DNA from: UBA1858 sp965262455
GTDB taxonomy: Bacteria > Pseudomonadota > Gammaproteobacteria > UBA4575
Length of the DNA stretch: 64,000 nucleotides
Direction: 5' to 3'
NCBI GenBank assembly: GCA_965262455.1
Contig: CBDHFH010000008.1
Coordinates: 1,178,001 to 1,242,000 of the forward strand
The notes under the pieces are model-generated. The model searched no databases. It saw only the letters and a program-made list of their open reading frames with translations, and was not told the DNA's origin. A program made the position numbers and the translations under genes. Below, piece by piece: positions 43,606 to 51,991 of this stretch (within the stretch, counting starts at the first letter, position 1; each line of letters opens with the position of its first letter).

Positions 43606-44343
43606 CTATTTCGCAACTATGCCTGAGTTAGAAAATTTTAATTCACCTGAAACTAAATCATAATTAAACGTAAAAAGACTGGCAAAGTTATTAATCTGCA
43701 CAGGTTGGCCATTCAAGGTGCCCTGCGCTGATGTTTGGAAAAGAAGCATTTTTCCCTTAGCAGATCCATTATTAGATGTGGCACTTGCACCAATCAACTC
43801 TATTGCATTATCGATTGCTCCAAATGCCTTGCCAAAGTTATCACCGAACTCATCAGTATTACCGGCATTAGGGTAATCCATATAATCTAGAGATATGACA
43901 TATCCAGTATCAGGTATAACCGCTAAAAAGCGATCAGACTTATTTAGTGCGTTGTTTAGTTCCACATTAATGGCTGAATCAACATCATTCTCACATGAAG
44001 AAAACATCTGAGCATGTCCAGCGACTTGCGTGCCTGCAACGATATTCATCCGTGGGCTTTTAGTAGCAGATATGACATTTTCGTCTAAAAAACCACTCAC
44101 ATCAAAAATATTTTCCACGTAAACGGTAATTGTCTCGCCTGTATTGAGATTGATTAGATCAGAGAAGTGAAGGCCGGTATCAATAATTGCCGATATCATA
44201 AACCCTCCACCTTCAATAGAACCTTCCTGCCAGATTGAAAGCATTACTGAACCATTACCTGAGACAGATTGATCCGCGGCATTGGCTGAGAAACTAGCTA
44301 CTAAAATTGTAATTATTCTTGCTAACTTAGATAAAACAGGCAT
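43606..44343 (-). CDS. Secreted protein of unknown function, 245 aa
   Basis: A signal peptide (residues 1-22, cleavage after SANA) is followed by a soluble beta-rich protein with many Ser, Asn, Gly and Asp residues. There are two cysteine-poor halves, a single Cys near 116, and repeated short strands such as VMLSIWQEGS, GETITVYVENIF and GKMLLFQTSAQG. The C-terminus ends LVSGELKFSNSGIVAK. No domain is recognised. The composition suggests a surface or periplasmic beta-sandwich. It lies alone between two tRNA loci, so lateral gain near tRNA genes is possible but no other sign of transfer is present. Confidence 0.65.
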   Translation of the reverse strand: MPVLSKLARIITILVASFSANAADQSVSGNGSVMLSIWQEGSIEGGGFMISAIIDTGLHFSDLINLNTGETITVYVENIFDVSGFLDENVISATKSPRMNIVAGTQVAGHAQMFSSCENDVDSAINVELNNALNKSDRFLAVIPDTGYVISLDYMDYPNAGNTDEFGDNFGKAFGAIDNAIELIGASATSNNGSAKGKMLLFQTSAQGTLNGQPVQINNFASLFTFNYDLVSGELKFSNSGIVAK

Positions 44344-44590
44344 TGCTTAGCTCCGACAAGATATTCTATTAAACAAAGTTACGATATCAATATGACTTTT
44401 TTATTGCCTAAATAGATATCAAATATCCTGAATCACTATAATTTTGCACATTGAATTAGCTTTCGCGAGGCTTATTAAATCAACAACGAATTTTGTACGG
44501 ATGGGGTCATCGAAATAGGTGAGCTGTAACAGTTATATAAGAAGTGCCGCTTTGCGACAATGAATTTGCTACTAGTGACCTTCGCATGGG

Positions 44591-44667
44591 TGGTCGGGGC
44601 AGAGGGATTTGAACCCCCGACCCTCTGCTCCCAAAGCAGATGCGCTACCAGACTGCGCTATGCCCCG
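44591..44667 (-). tRNA. tRNA-Pro (anticodon TGG), copy 1
   Basis: Seventy-seven bases with encoded CCA. Acceptor CGGGGCA/TGCCCCG, discriminator A, anticodon loop TTTGGGA in the stem CTGCT/AGCAG. Identical to the copy at 44934-45010. Confidence 0.97.
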
Positions 44668-44704
44668 ATTATGCTGGTGGAATGTCCATGCTGTAGGACG
44701 CGGA

Positions 44705-44734
44705 AGGATACGCGTATTAGACCCAAACCGTCAA
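44705..44734 (-). promoter_or_regulatory. tRNA-Pro copy 1 promoter
   Basis: Leftward -35 TTGACG (44729-44734), 18-base spacer and -10 TATCCT (44705-44710), followed by a GC-rich discriminator. This is the pattern of growth-rate-controlled stable-RNA promoters. The leader to the mature tRNA would be about 30 bases. Confidence 0.6.
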
Positions 44735-44857
44735 CCAAATATGCTGAAACCACTGGGCTTATTCAGACTCTACTCTTGCATGGTAAATTTCTTTTACACA
44801 CTCTCTGTATTCATTATCATAAACACCCCTCATAATTAACCACCGAATAGGCACCCA

Positions 44858-44878
44858 ATGAAAACTATTTCGATATAA
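44858..44878 (+). pseudogene. Truncated start of the cyclophilin gene left by the duplication
   Basis: ATG plus five codons identical to the start of the intact cyclophilin (MKTISI), then an immediate TAA where the duplicated block ends. It keeps the same upstream sequence as the real gene, so it may be transcribed and translated as a six-residue peptide. Confidence 0.8.
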
Positions 44879-44933
44879 ATTGAGTATAAAACGCGATTTT
44901 GAAACTTAGAATTTTGTAACTTGTTGATTTTGT

Positions 44934-45010
44934 TGGTCGGGGCAGAGGGATTTGAACCCCCGACCCTCTGCTCCCAAAGCAGATGCGCTACCAGACTGCG
45001 CTATGCCCCG
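44934..45010 (-). tRNA. tRNA-Pro (anticodon TGG), copy 2
   Basis: Same sequence as copy 1 including encoded CCA. Transcribed leftward, away from the cyclophilin gene, from its own promoter. Confidence 0.97.
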
Positions 45011-45047
45011 ATTATGCTGGTGGAATGTCCATGCTGTAGGACGCGGA

Positions 45048-45077
45048 AGGATACGCGTATTAGACCCAAACCGTCAA
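45048..45077 (-). promoter_or_regulatory. tRNA-Pro copy 2 promoter
   Basis: TTGACG (45072-45077), 18 bases, TATCCT (45048-45053), identical to the copy 1 promoter, so both tRNA genes should be equally expressed. Confidence 0.6.
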
Positions 45078-45199
45078 CCAAATATGCTGAAACCACTGGG
45101 CTTATTCAGACTCTACTCTTGCATGGTAAATTTCTTTTACACACTCTCTGTATTCATTATCATAACACCCCTCATAATTAACCACCGAATAGGCACCCA

Positions 45200-45781
45200 A
45201 TGAAAACTATTTCGATATTTAGTCTTGTAATGTGCTTGTTTTTAGCCATTTTAGGAAATACTGCTATGAGCGAAACTAACCCCAAAGTTCAATTTGAAAC
45301 CACCAAGGGCACTATTCTCATCGAGCTGGACGCTGAAAAAGCTCCAAAAACAGTAGAGAACTTTTTGACCTATGTGAATTCTGGCCACTATGACGGCACT
45401 ATTTTTCACCGTGTGATTCCGTCCTTTATGATTCAGGGAGGCGGCTTTGATAGCGACATGAATCAAAAATCGACTAACGACCCAATTGAAAATGAAGCCA
45501 ATAATGGCCTCAAGAATATTAAAGGGTCTATTTCAATGGCCAGAACCAGTGCGCCTCACTCTGCAACGGCGCAATTTTTTATTAACGTGGTTGATAATGC
45601 GATGCTTGATTTCACAAGTGAGTCACCTCAGGGTTGGGGTTACGCGGTTTTTGGTCAAGTGACTGAAGGGCTCGATGCAGTGCTCGCAATTGAAGAAGTT
45701 GCTACCGGTAACCACGGCATGCATCAGAATGTGCCTCTTGAGCCGGTTGTGATTGAAAAAGCCAGCGTTGTCTCTGACTAA
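45200..45781 (+). CDS. Periplasmic cyclophilin-type peptidyl-prolyl isomerase
   Basis: The 193-residue product has a signal peptide (hydrophobic 6-20, cleavage after AMS near residue 24) and a compact bacterial cyclophilin domain: GTILIELDAEKAPKTVENFL, YDGTIFHRVIPSFMIQGG, ISMARTSAPHSATAQFFINV and WGYAVFGQV. It speeds proline isomerisation in exported proteins, as PpiA does; the soluble PpiB-like sequence with a signal points to the periplasm. The start is ATG 45200 within the duplicated segment. It precedes lpxH by about 15 bases and shares its direction. Confidence 0.93.
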   Translation: MKTISIFSLVMCLFLAILGNTAMSETNPKVQFETTKGTILIELDAEKAPKTVENFLTYVNSGHYDGTIFHRVIPSFMIQGGGFDSDMNQKSTNDPIENEANNGLKNIKGSISMARTSAPHSATAQFFINVVDNAMLDFTSESPQGWGYAVFGQVTEGLDAVLAIEEVATGNHGMHQNVPLEPVVIEKASVVSD

Positions 45782-45796
45782 TACCCTGATTATTTG

Positions 45797-46528
45797 ATGC
45801 CAGAGACACTGTTTGTCTCAGATGTTCATCTAGATGCTAAAAGATCGGCTATTGTCGATCTTTTCAATCAATTTCTACTACAGCGCGCCATTCACGCGGA
45901 TGCGCTTTATATACTAGGTGACTTGTTTGAATACTGGGTAGGCGATGATGCTCCTTATCAGGAATATCAACAAACACTTCGCGCAATTAAATCAATCACT
46001 GCTAACAAGACACCTGTTTATTTCCTGCATGGCAACCGTGACTTCTTAGTTGCACAACGCTTCGCACAACAAACTGGCGTAACATTGTTGACAGAAGAAC
46101 ACATTGCATCAATTTACAATCAAGCTATCTTACTCATGCATGGTGACACACTTTGTACGGATGATATTGCCTATCAAAACTTTCGCAAGAAAACACATAA
46201 CAAATTTCTGCAATGGTTAGCATTGCGTTTACCTGTCAATACGCGTTTAAAGCTGGCAGAAAAATTAAGGAACACATCAGCTCAAGCGGTCGCAGAGAAA
46301 TCAGCCGACATTATGGATGTCAATCAAAGCGCGGTGGAAGATGCATTACTCAGGAATCAAACAACATGTTTAATTCACGGCCATACGCATCGCCCGGGGA
46401 TACATGAGTTTTCGCTCAATCAACAAGCTTGCACAAGGGCTGTGTTAGGTGATTGGTATCAACATGGAAGTGTTTTAACAATAACTCCAGAAGGAATGGA
46501 ACTGCAAAGCTTTACAACAATTGATTAG
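45797..46528 (+). CDS. lpxH: UDP-2,3-diacylglucosamine diphosphatase LpxH
   Basis: The calcineurin-like phosphoesterase has all metal motifs: SDVHLDAKR, GDLFEYWVGDD, LHGNRDF, MHGDTLCTDD and IHGHTHRPG. It hydrolyses UDP-2,3-diacylglucosamine to lipid X in lipid A synthesis, at the inner membrane surface. The start given is ATG 45797; a TTG one codon earlier is less likely. The ppi-lpxH order is conserved in Pseudomonas. Its end overlaps the convergent DUF455 gene by 4 bases. Confidence 0.95.
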   Translation: MPETLFVSDVHLDAKRSAIVDLFNQFLLQRAIHADALYILGDLFEYWVGDDAPYQEYQQTLRAIKSITANKTPVYFLHGNRDFLVAQRFAQQTGVTLLTEEHIASIYNQAILLMHGDTLCTDDIAYQNFRKKTHNKFLQWLALRLPVNTRLKLAEKLRNTSAQAVAEKSADIMDVNQSAVEDALLRNQTTCLIHGHTHRPGIHEFSLNQQACTRAVLGDWYQHGSVLTITPEGMELQSFTTID

Positions 46529-47307
46529 CTCAGTGCCTTTAACTCTGACGCACTAAAGCCTGCTTGCTGACGCGCATCCATATGCAAAGGCCCATTACCC
46601 ACACTGACTTGATATTGTTTGAGTAATGCAATGAATGTCGCTTCCGAATCAAGTTGTTGTTTTTCACAGGCATATCTAAACCAACGCGTACCGATCTCAA
46701 CATGACCTATTTCTTCTTGCAGTATAATTTTTAAAATTTTTACCGTGTCATAATCCCCAACTGATTGTAATCGTTCAATCATGCCTGGTGTGACATCCAG
46801 ACCACGCGCTTCTAATACCCTTGGCACAAGCGCCATGCGCTCAACAATATTATGTTGTGTTTTAACCGCCATTTCCCATAGGCCATTATGTGCAGTGAGT
46901 TCGCCGTAGTGAGCGCCGAGCTGTGTTAGACGTTGCTGTAAAAGCGTAAAGTGTTTTGATTCTTCCCGGGCGATGCGCATCCAATCTATATAGTATTGTT
47001 TGGGCATTGTTTGAAATCGATAGCACGCATCTAATGCTAGATTGATGGCATTAAATTCAATATGACATATTGCATGCACTAACGCGATACGGCCTGGTTG
47101 GGAGTTGAGTTTGCGCCGCGCTACTTGACTGGGATGCACTAGTTCAGGCTTGTCTGGCCTGCCAGGCACTTCAATTGTGTCAATCGTTGAGTGTTGGATT
47201 AATTCTAACTTATCTGACAGCAAGCCAGCATAGATAGCATCTACTTGTGATACTTTACTCAGTGTGCATGTTTCAATTAGTGCATGTTTGACTGAATCAA
47301 AAAACAC
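46525..47307 (-). CDS. DUF455 ferritin-like protein
   Basis: The 260-residue helical protein has the DUF455 pattern: RPDKPELVHPSQVARRK, ALVHAICHIEFNAINLALDACYRF, WMRIAREESKHFTLL and LQEEIGHVEIGTRWF. The Glu and Glu-x-x-His residues form a likely di-iron site (E..H, E..H). Function is not established; a tRNA-modifying MiaE-like fold has been suggested. The start is GTG; no in-frame ATG occurs before residue 100. It follows the glycerate kinase gene by 4 bases. Confidence 0.88.
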   Translation of the reverse strand: MFFDSVKHALIETCTLSKVSQVDAIYAGLLSDKLELIQHSTIDTIEVPGRPDKPELVHPSQVARRKLNSQPGRIALVHAICHIEFNAINLALDACYRFQTMPKQYYIDWMRIAREESKHFTLLQQRLTQLGAHYGELTAHNGLWEMAVKTQHNIVERMALVPRVLEARGLDVTPGMIERLQSVGDYDTVKILKIILQEEIGHVEIGTRWFRYACEKQQLDSEATFIALLKQYQVSVGNGPLHMDARQQAGFSASELKALS

Positions 47308-47311
47308 AATG

Positions 47312-48553
47312 TTATTGCTTTAATGCCACAACCAAGTCCATCACATTTGTGCCTGTTGGCCCTGTTGTCACCAAATCGTTAGTGTTAACCAGGTAGTTTC
47401 CCACATCTGCGCGTGCTAAATGATCATTGATATTTAACTGCTTGGCTTCGCCTCTTTCCACAGTGTATCCATCGACCAGCCCACCCGCATCTGGCGTTGG
47501 TCCATCGGTGCCATCAGTGCCTGCAGCCAACAAAACAATATTGCTACTGCCTGCAAGCTCTCGCGCGGCTACACCGGCAAGGTGTTGGTTACGTCCTCCG
47601 CGACCAGGATTCTTAGGTAGAATTAACGATGTTTCACCACCCCAGATATGAATTCCACTCGCAGCTGATTTTAAATACTCACATAGCTGTTGAGCTTTTT
47701 TTTCTGCATTACCCTCCATGAACTCTGCATGAGTAGTGACTTCGTGCCCTAGAGACTTTGCGCAGTCTGCGGCTGCATTTTTTGCATCGTCAAGTGTGGC
47801 AATCACATGCGTGGTGACATTATCAAACATCTCTTTTTTTGCAGCCGGGGTAAAACTAACACCTTGTAGAATGTTAGCGATAGATTCAGGAAATTCTAAT
47901 TGGGTGATATCTTCGTCGACTGGGGTTAACGGCCCTGAACCGATCACCGCAGGGTCATCGCCTGGCACATCTGAAATCAGCAGTGTAAGGGTTTTACGGC
48001 CATTTATAAAATTAGCTAGGCGACCGCCCTTGATATGCGAGATGGCACGGCGGATTTGATTCATCTGAGTGATGTCATAGCCAATAGATAACAACACTCT
48101 ATTCAGTTCGGCTAATTTTTCTAATGTCATTCCTTCAACAAGTACTTCCATTAAACTTGATGCACCGCCTGAAAACAGAACTAAAAATTTCGCCTCACTC
48201 GGCGCCGAACTAACAAACTCAACTAGCGCCTTGCCTGCTGCCAAGCTAGGTTCACCTGGAACCGGGTGATCAGACTCCATAGTTTGAATTTTATGATAAC
48301 TACGCAACGCTTGCTCAGTATGATCATGCTTAGTGATCACAATACCATCCACAATTTGATCACCAAGTACAGACAATGCACCTAACGCCATTGAAGAGGC
48401 CGCTTTACCTACCGCTATCAAATGATAGCCGCCTGTTAGCTTATTATTTTTTAAAAAACCAACCACGGCGTTATCACCTTTGACACGTGCCACTCCCGCT
48501 TCAAAAATTGTCAGTACTTGCTCACGTGCATGTTGAAGTTGTTCGGCATCCAT
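47312..48553 (-). CDS. Glycerate 2-kinase (MOFRL / GckA type)
   Basis: The 413-residue product has the DUF4147 N-terminal half (VGKAASSMALGAL, ITKHDHTEQALRSYHKIQTMESDHPVPGEPSLAAG, FLVLFSGGASSLMEV) and the MOFRL C-terminal half (GGETSLILPKNPGRGGRNQHLA, LLAAGTDGTDGPTPDAGGLVDG). It phosphorylates D-glycerate to 2-phosphoglycerate, feeding glycolysis from glyoxylate or hydroxypyruvate. Length is standard. Leftward pair with DUF455. Confidence 0.93.
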   Translation of the reverse strand: MDAEQLQHAREQVLTIFEAGVARVKGDNAVVGFLKNNKLTGGYHLIAVGKAASSMALGALSVLGDQIVDGIVITKHDHTEQALRSYHKIQTMESDHPVPGEPSLAAGKALVEFVSSAPSEAKFLVLFSGGASSLMEVLVEGMTLEKLAELNRVLLSIGYDITQMNQIRRAISHIKGGRLANFINGRKTLTLLISDVPGDDPAVIGSGPLTPVDEDITQLEFPESIANILQGVSFTPAAKKEMFDNVTTHVIATLDDAKNAAADCAKSLGHEVTTHAEFMEGNAEKKAQQLCEYLKSAASGIHIWGGETSLILPKNPGRGGRNQHLAGVAARELAGSSNIVLLAAGTDGTDGPTPDAGGLVDGYTVERGEAKQLNINDHLARADVGNYLVNTNDLVTTGPTGTNVMDLVVALKQ

Positions 48554-48665
48554 AATAATTACTTAATATTGATATTTGAATTTAAGGCGCGAGAATACAG
48601 TATATAAGAGGCTCAAGCGAATGTTTAATGTAGTGAAGACTGGCTAAAATTCCTGCGCAAAGTGT

Positions 48666-49208
48666 CTAGGCGATATAAACAAATGTTCCTTCATTGACTT
48701 GATCATATAATTCAATGACATCTTTATTCAGCATACGCACACACCCATGGGATGCAGGCTTACCAATCAAGCCCTCTTCTTGTGTGCCATGAATATAAAT
48801 ATAACGTTGAAATGAGTCGATACCTTCGCCAAGGTTTTTACCTGTCTCTAAGCCTTTCAACCAAAGTACTCTCGTTAGGATTAAATCTTCCTGAGAGGAT
48901 AATGCTTCAGATATGATTTGCGCACATTCGCCTGTGGCTTGGCGCGCGCGTAATATTTCATGCATTTCACACTGTGCACCCAGCTTTTGTTCAATGGTGT
49001 GTGCACCGCGCGGTGTTTTATAACTATCCTGCGTCTCACCCAAACCATATTTTGACGTCGATACAGCGTAACTGCTTTCAACGCTATCAACATTAATCAC
49101 ATACATACATTGATTGTCAGTAATCACTAACAGCCACACATCAGTCATCTGTGTAGAAAATTGCTTGGCTATATCAGCAATGAAATTGTTTACAGAAGCG
49201 ATCTGCAC
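48666..49208 (-). CDS. L,D-transpeptidase (YkuD) without a visible signal peptide
   Basis: The 180-residue product has the YkuD active site His140, then ASHGCVRML with His154 and Cys156. Flanking YKTPRGAHTI is also typical. It should form 3-3 crosslinks or attach lipoproteins to murein. No signal peptide is seen: residues 1-20 are polar, with only a short hydrophobic run near 24-30. The start is GTG with no clear ribosome site, and the next Met is residue 21. Similar signal-less members occur in other gammaproteobacteria. It lies 10 bases downstream of purF. Confidence 0.88.
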   Translation of the reverse strand: MQIASVNNFIADIAKQFSTQMTDVWLLVITDNQCMYVINVDSVESSYAVSTSKYGLGETQDSYKTPRGAHTIEQKLGAQCEMHEILRARQATGECAQIISEALSSQEDLILTRVLWLKGLETGKNLGEGIDSFQRYIYIHGTQEEGLIGKPASHGCVRMLNKDVIELYDQVNEGTFVYIA

Positions 49209-49218
49209 CAGTTTAGCG

Positions 49219-50727
49219 TTATAAGCTATTAATCATATCAATGTTTGAAACAAGGTCGTCTGTCTGACGCGCCTTGCTTTCATCACAGCGTACCACTTCA
49301 AGTGAGCGTAAATATTCCGCGTCAATATCGGTCACATATTCTCCCGTGAATACTGATGTCTCGAAATGTTTGAGTTTTTTATTGCCTTTGCGCACGGCCC
49401 AAATTAAGTCGTCAATATCTTGATAAAACAATTTGTCAGCACCAATTTCTTCACGTACTTCATCAATGCCTTTGCCGTGTGCAATCAGTTCGTTAGCCGC
49501 AGGCATATCGATGCCATAAACATTTTGAAAACGCACAGGCGGTGATGCAGAAGCAAAATAAACATTTCTCGCACCGGCATCTCTGGCCATTTGTACTATT
49601 TCTTTAGATGTTGTCCCGCGCACAATTGAATCATCCACCAGCAATACATTTTTATTTTTATATTCAAGCCTAATTGGGTTTAACTTTTGTCGAACAGATT
49701 TCTTGCGTTGAGTTTGCCCAGGCATAATAAATGTACGCCCAATATAGCGGTTTTTAATGAACCCTTCTCGATATTTACATTTCAGCACATGCGCTATTTC
49801 AAGTGCTGCCGTGCGACTTGTATCAGGAATAGGTATGACAACATCGATGTCATGTTCTGGCCACTGTTTCTGGATTTTTTCCGCAAGCCGCAAACCCATA
49901 CGCATACGAGCTTTTTGCACATACACATTTTCTATAATTGAATCTGGTCGCGAGAAATAGACATACTCAAATATACATGGCGTATGCTGCGCTTCTTCTG
50001 CACAGATTTGAGAATGAAACTGTCCATTTTCTTCTATTAACACAGCCTCACCCGGTTTCACATCGCGTACTAACTCGTAACCCAGCACATCTAAAGCCAC
50101 ACTTTCAGATGCCACCATGTATTGTTTACCCTGCTCAGTCTCTTTAATGCCATACACTAGCGGGCGAATACCATGCTTATCGCGAAAAGCCAGAATACCA
50201 AAGCCACAAATCATAACCACCGCCGCAAAGGCGCCTTCGCAGCGACGATTCACGCCTCTTACAGCATCAAAGATTGTGCGCGGTGTTAATTGTTTTTGAC
50301 CACTATGAATTAACTCATGCGCCAATACATTGAGTAATATTTCTGAATCAGAATTAGTATTGATATGTCTGCGATCATCATTATAAAGTTCACGCTTTAA
50401 CTCATCTGCATTAGTTAAATTACCGTTATGCCCCAAAGATAATCCATACGGAGAGTTAACATAAAATGGTTGCGCTTCAGCAGACGATGAACTTCCCGCA
50501 GTTGGATAACGCACATGAGCAATACCCATGGTGCCGCACATTTGCTGCATGTGGCGATCCTGGAAGACATCTCTTACCAGACCATTACCTTTACGTTGAA
50601 ATACGCGACTGCCTTCTGATGTTGTAATACCGGCAGCATCTTGACCTCGATGCTGAAGTACAGTCAGACCATCGTATAACTCTTGGTTTAATTGATCACT
50701 TCCAACAATTCCTACTATTCCGCACAT
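49219..50727 (-). CDS. purF: Amidophosphoribosyltransferase
   Basis: The 502-residue enzyme makes phosphoribosylamine from PRPP and glutamine, the first step of purine synthesis. Cys2 (MCGIVGIVG) is the glutaminase nucleophile. The PRPP site is VLLVDDSIVRGTTSKE near 355-370, and GHNGNLTNADEL and RHINTNSDSEILLN are glutamine-domain marks. Follows cvpA by 9 bases, the conserved cvpA-purF order. Confidence 0.97.
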   Translation of the reverse strand: MCGIVGIVGSDQLNQELYDGLTVLQHRGQDAAGITTSEGSRVFQRKGNGLVRDVFQDRHMQQMCGTMGIAHVRYPTAGSSSSAEAQPFYVNSPYGLSLGHNGNLTNADELKRELYNDDRRHINTNSDSEILLNVLAHELIHSGQKQLTPRTIFDAVRGVNRRCEGAFAAVVMICGFGILAFRDKHGIRPLVYGIKETEQGKQYMVASESVALDVLGYELVRDVKPGEAVLIEENGQFHSQICAEEAQHTPCIFEYVYFSRPDSIIENVYVQKARMRMGLRLAEKIQKQWPEHDIDVVIPIPDTSRTAALEIAHVLKCKYREGFIKNRYIGRTFIMPGQTQRKKSVRQKLNPIRLEYKNKNVLLVDDSIVRGTTSKEIVQMARDAGARNVYFASASPPVRFQNVYGIDMPAANELIAHGKGIDEVREEIGADKLFYQDIDDLIWAVRKGNKKLKHFETSVFTGEYVTDIDAEYLRSLEVVRCDESKARQTDDLVSNIDMINSL

Positions 50728-50736
50728 ATTGACTCT

Positions 50737-51303
50737 CTAAAGTTGGATTTCAGCATTAGGGACCTTGCCTGGCATTCTAAACTGTTGCGAGTAACGCTCT
50801 GGCAATTGTTCCACTACCCATACTGCAGCTATTTCAAACGGTTTGAGTAATTTTGATGCCTGCCAGGTAGATGTTTGTGGCAATGTAGTAAATGCAGACG
50901 CAGTCATAATTAAAATAATTGTAATGACAGAGGCGCGCAACAATCCAAACACCATGCCTAACATACGATCTACACCTTTTAGAATTTGTGCTTTCATAAT
51001 CTGACTAAGCACAAAATTGACCAGTCCACCGAATACCAATACACCCACCATTATTAAAACAAATGCGATACCCACACGTATGTTAGTACCATATTCCTTG
51101 TCGCCAAAGGACAAGCTGGCACTGTCTATCGCCTCGGGTAACAGATACGATACTTGTTCTGATTGCGTCAAGGCAAGCCAAATTGCTGCTACCCATGTGG
51201 CAATAGAGACAGCCTCACGTACAAACCCCCGGAGTAACGCGATTGTCGTAGATATTAAAAATATAACGACAATAATAATATCTATCCAGGTGATTGTATC
51301 CAT
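50737..51303 (-). CDS. cvpA: CvpA family membrane protein
   Basis: The 188-residue protein has four hydrophobic segments (about 6-25, 30-47, 75-100, 108-135). The GFVREAVSIATWVAAIWLAL stretch and the later RMLGMVFGLLRASVI are family marks. It is named for colicin V production and affects envelope stress; biochemistry is unclear. It sits between dedD and purF as in other gammaproteobacteria, ATG with a modest upstream purine run. Confidence 0.93.
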   Translation of the reverse strand: MDTITWIDIIIVVIFLISTTIALLRGFVREAVSIATWVAAIWLALTQSEQVSYLLPEAIDSASLSFGDKEYGTNIRVGIAFVLIMVGVLVFGGLVNFVLSQIMKAQILKGVDRMLGMVFGLLRASVITIILIMTASAFTTLPQTSTWQASKLLKPFEIAAVWVVEQLPERYSQQFRMPGKVPNAEIQL

Positions 51304-51322
51304 GTCTTTATTTAGTATCTAA

Positions 51323-51874
51323 TTACTCACCAGCACGTGGATAACGCGTCACGAATGCACTATCTAGTTTTAGTTTTACTTTAAGATTGTCTTTGAGTTT
51401 AATAGCTTCTTCTTGAGAGATGACTGGGCCAACTTTAACCCGATAATAATCCTTACCTTTGCTTTCTCCAATTTCAATTAATGCATCATAGTCAGCTGCA
51501 AGTAAGTTCTGTTGCATGGCAAGCGCTTTTTCTTTTTCACCGAATGCACCCACCTGCACTACCCAACTCAATAATTCGGGCTTGGTAGTTTCACTAACAA
51601 CAACTTCAGGCATGATATTTTGATTAATATCGATATCAGGCGGTTCGGCATCAGGCTCATTGGTACTATCACTGGATGTGTGCTCTGGGGCAGGCGTTTG
51701 CACTTGATCTTCAATTTCATCTGAAAACACTAGCGTTGGTTCAGGGGGCATTTCCATATCAATCGTTGCAATTGTGTCTTTACCCGAACCATCTAATATC
51801 ATCGGGATAAAAATCACTGCCAACGACAACAATACTGCCGCACCAACTATTCGGTATTTGAGGGTCGGGTCCAC
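51323..51874 (-). CDS. dedD: SPOR-domain cell-division protein (DedD-like)
   Basis: The 183-residue product has an N-terminal membrane helix (about 10-27), a Pro/Glu/Asp-rich linker and a SPOR domain (about 105-180: SWVVQVGAFGEKEKALAMQQNLLAADYDALI, then YYRVKVGPVISQEEAIKLKDNL). It binds denuded murein at the septum. The start is GTG; a nearby ATG is closed by a stop in another frame. A structured element lies just upstream. Order folC-dedD-cvpA-purF is conserved. Confidence 0.92.
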   Translation of the reverse strand: MDPTLKYRIVGAAVLLSLAVIFIPMILDGSGKDTIATIDMEMPPEPTLVFSDEIEDQVQTPAPEHTSSDSTNEPDAEPPDIDINQNIMPEVVVSETTKPELLSWVVQVGAFGEKEKALAMQQNLLAADYDALIEIGESKGKDYYRVKVGPVISQEEAIKLKDNLKVKLKLDSAFVTRYPRAGE

Positions 51875-51891
51875 TAGATAAATAGACTCAT

Positions 51892-51956
51892 GAGTTGCCA
51901 GAATATGAAGTCATTTTACATAATCCCACTATGACTTGCGAAACATCTAGCAACTC
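51892..51956 (-). promoter_or_regulatory. Nested inverted repeats upstream of dedD
   Basis: Outer GAGTTGC/GCAACTC (51892-51898, 51950-51956) encloses inner AAGTCAT/ATGACTT (51908-51914, 51931-51937). As RNA the leftward transcript could fold into a two-tier stem of about 65 bases ending 17 bases before the dedD start. Confidence 0.4.
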
Positions 51957-51991
51957 CCTTCGGTAAATAAACGATAAAGACATTGTGGTAG

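Larger units (their letters stand above)
44591..44876. repeat. Tandem duplication, copy 1 (tRNA-Pro + cyclophilin upstream region)
   Basis: This 286-base segment recurs at 44934-45218 with a single one-base difference (AAACACCCC versus AACACCCC). It holds a whole tRNA-Pro, its promoter, and the upstream region plus first six codons of the cyclophilin gene. Beyond 44876 the copies diverge at once. Confidence 0.95.
44934..45218. repeat. Tandem duplication, copy 2
   Basis: 285-base copy, one base shorter than copy 1, separated from it by 57 unrelated AT-rich bases. This copy runs directly into the intact cyclophilin gene. Confidence 0.95.

Noticed and set aside
44560..45203. Four rightward frames over both tRNA-Pro copies
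   Set aside because: They read tRNA complement, and their repetition only reflects the duplication.
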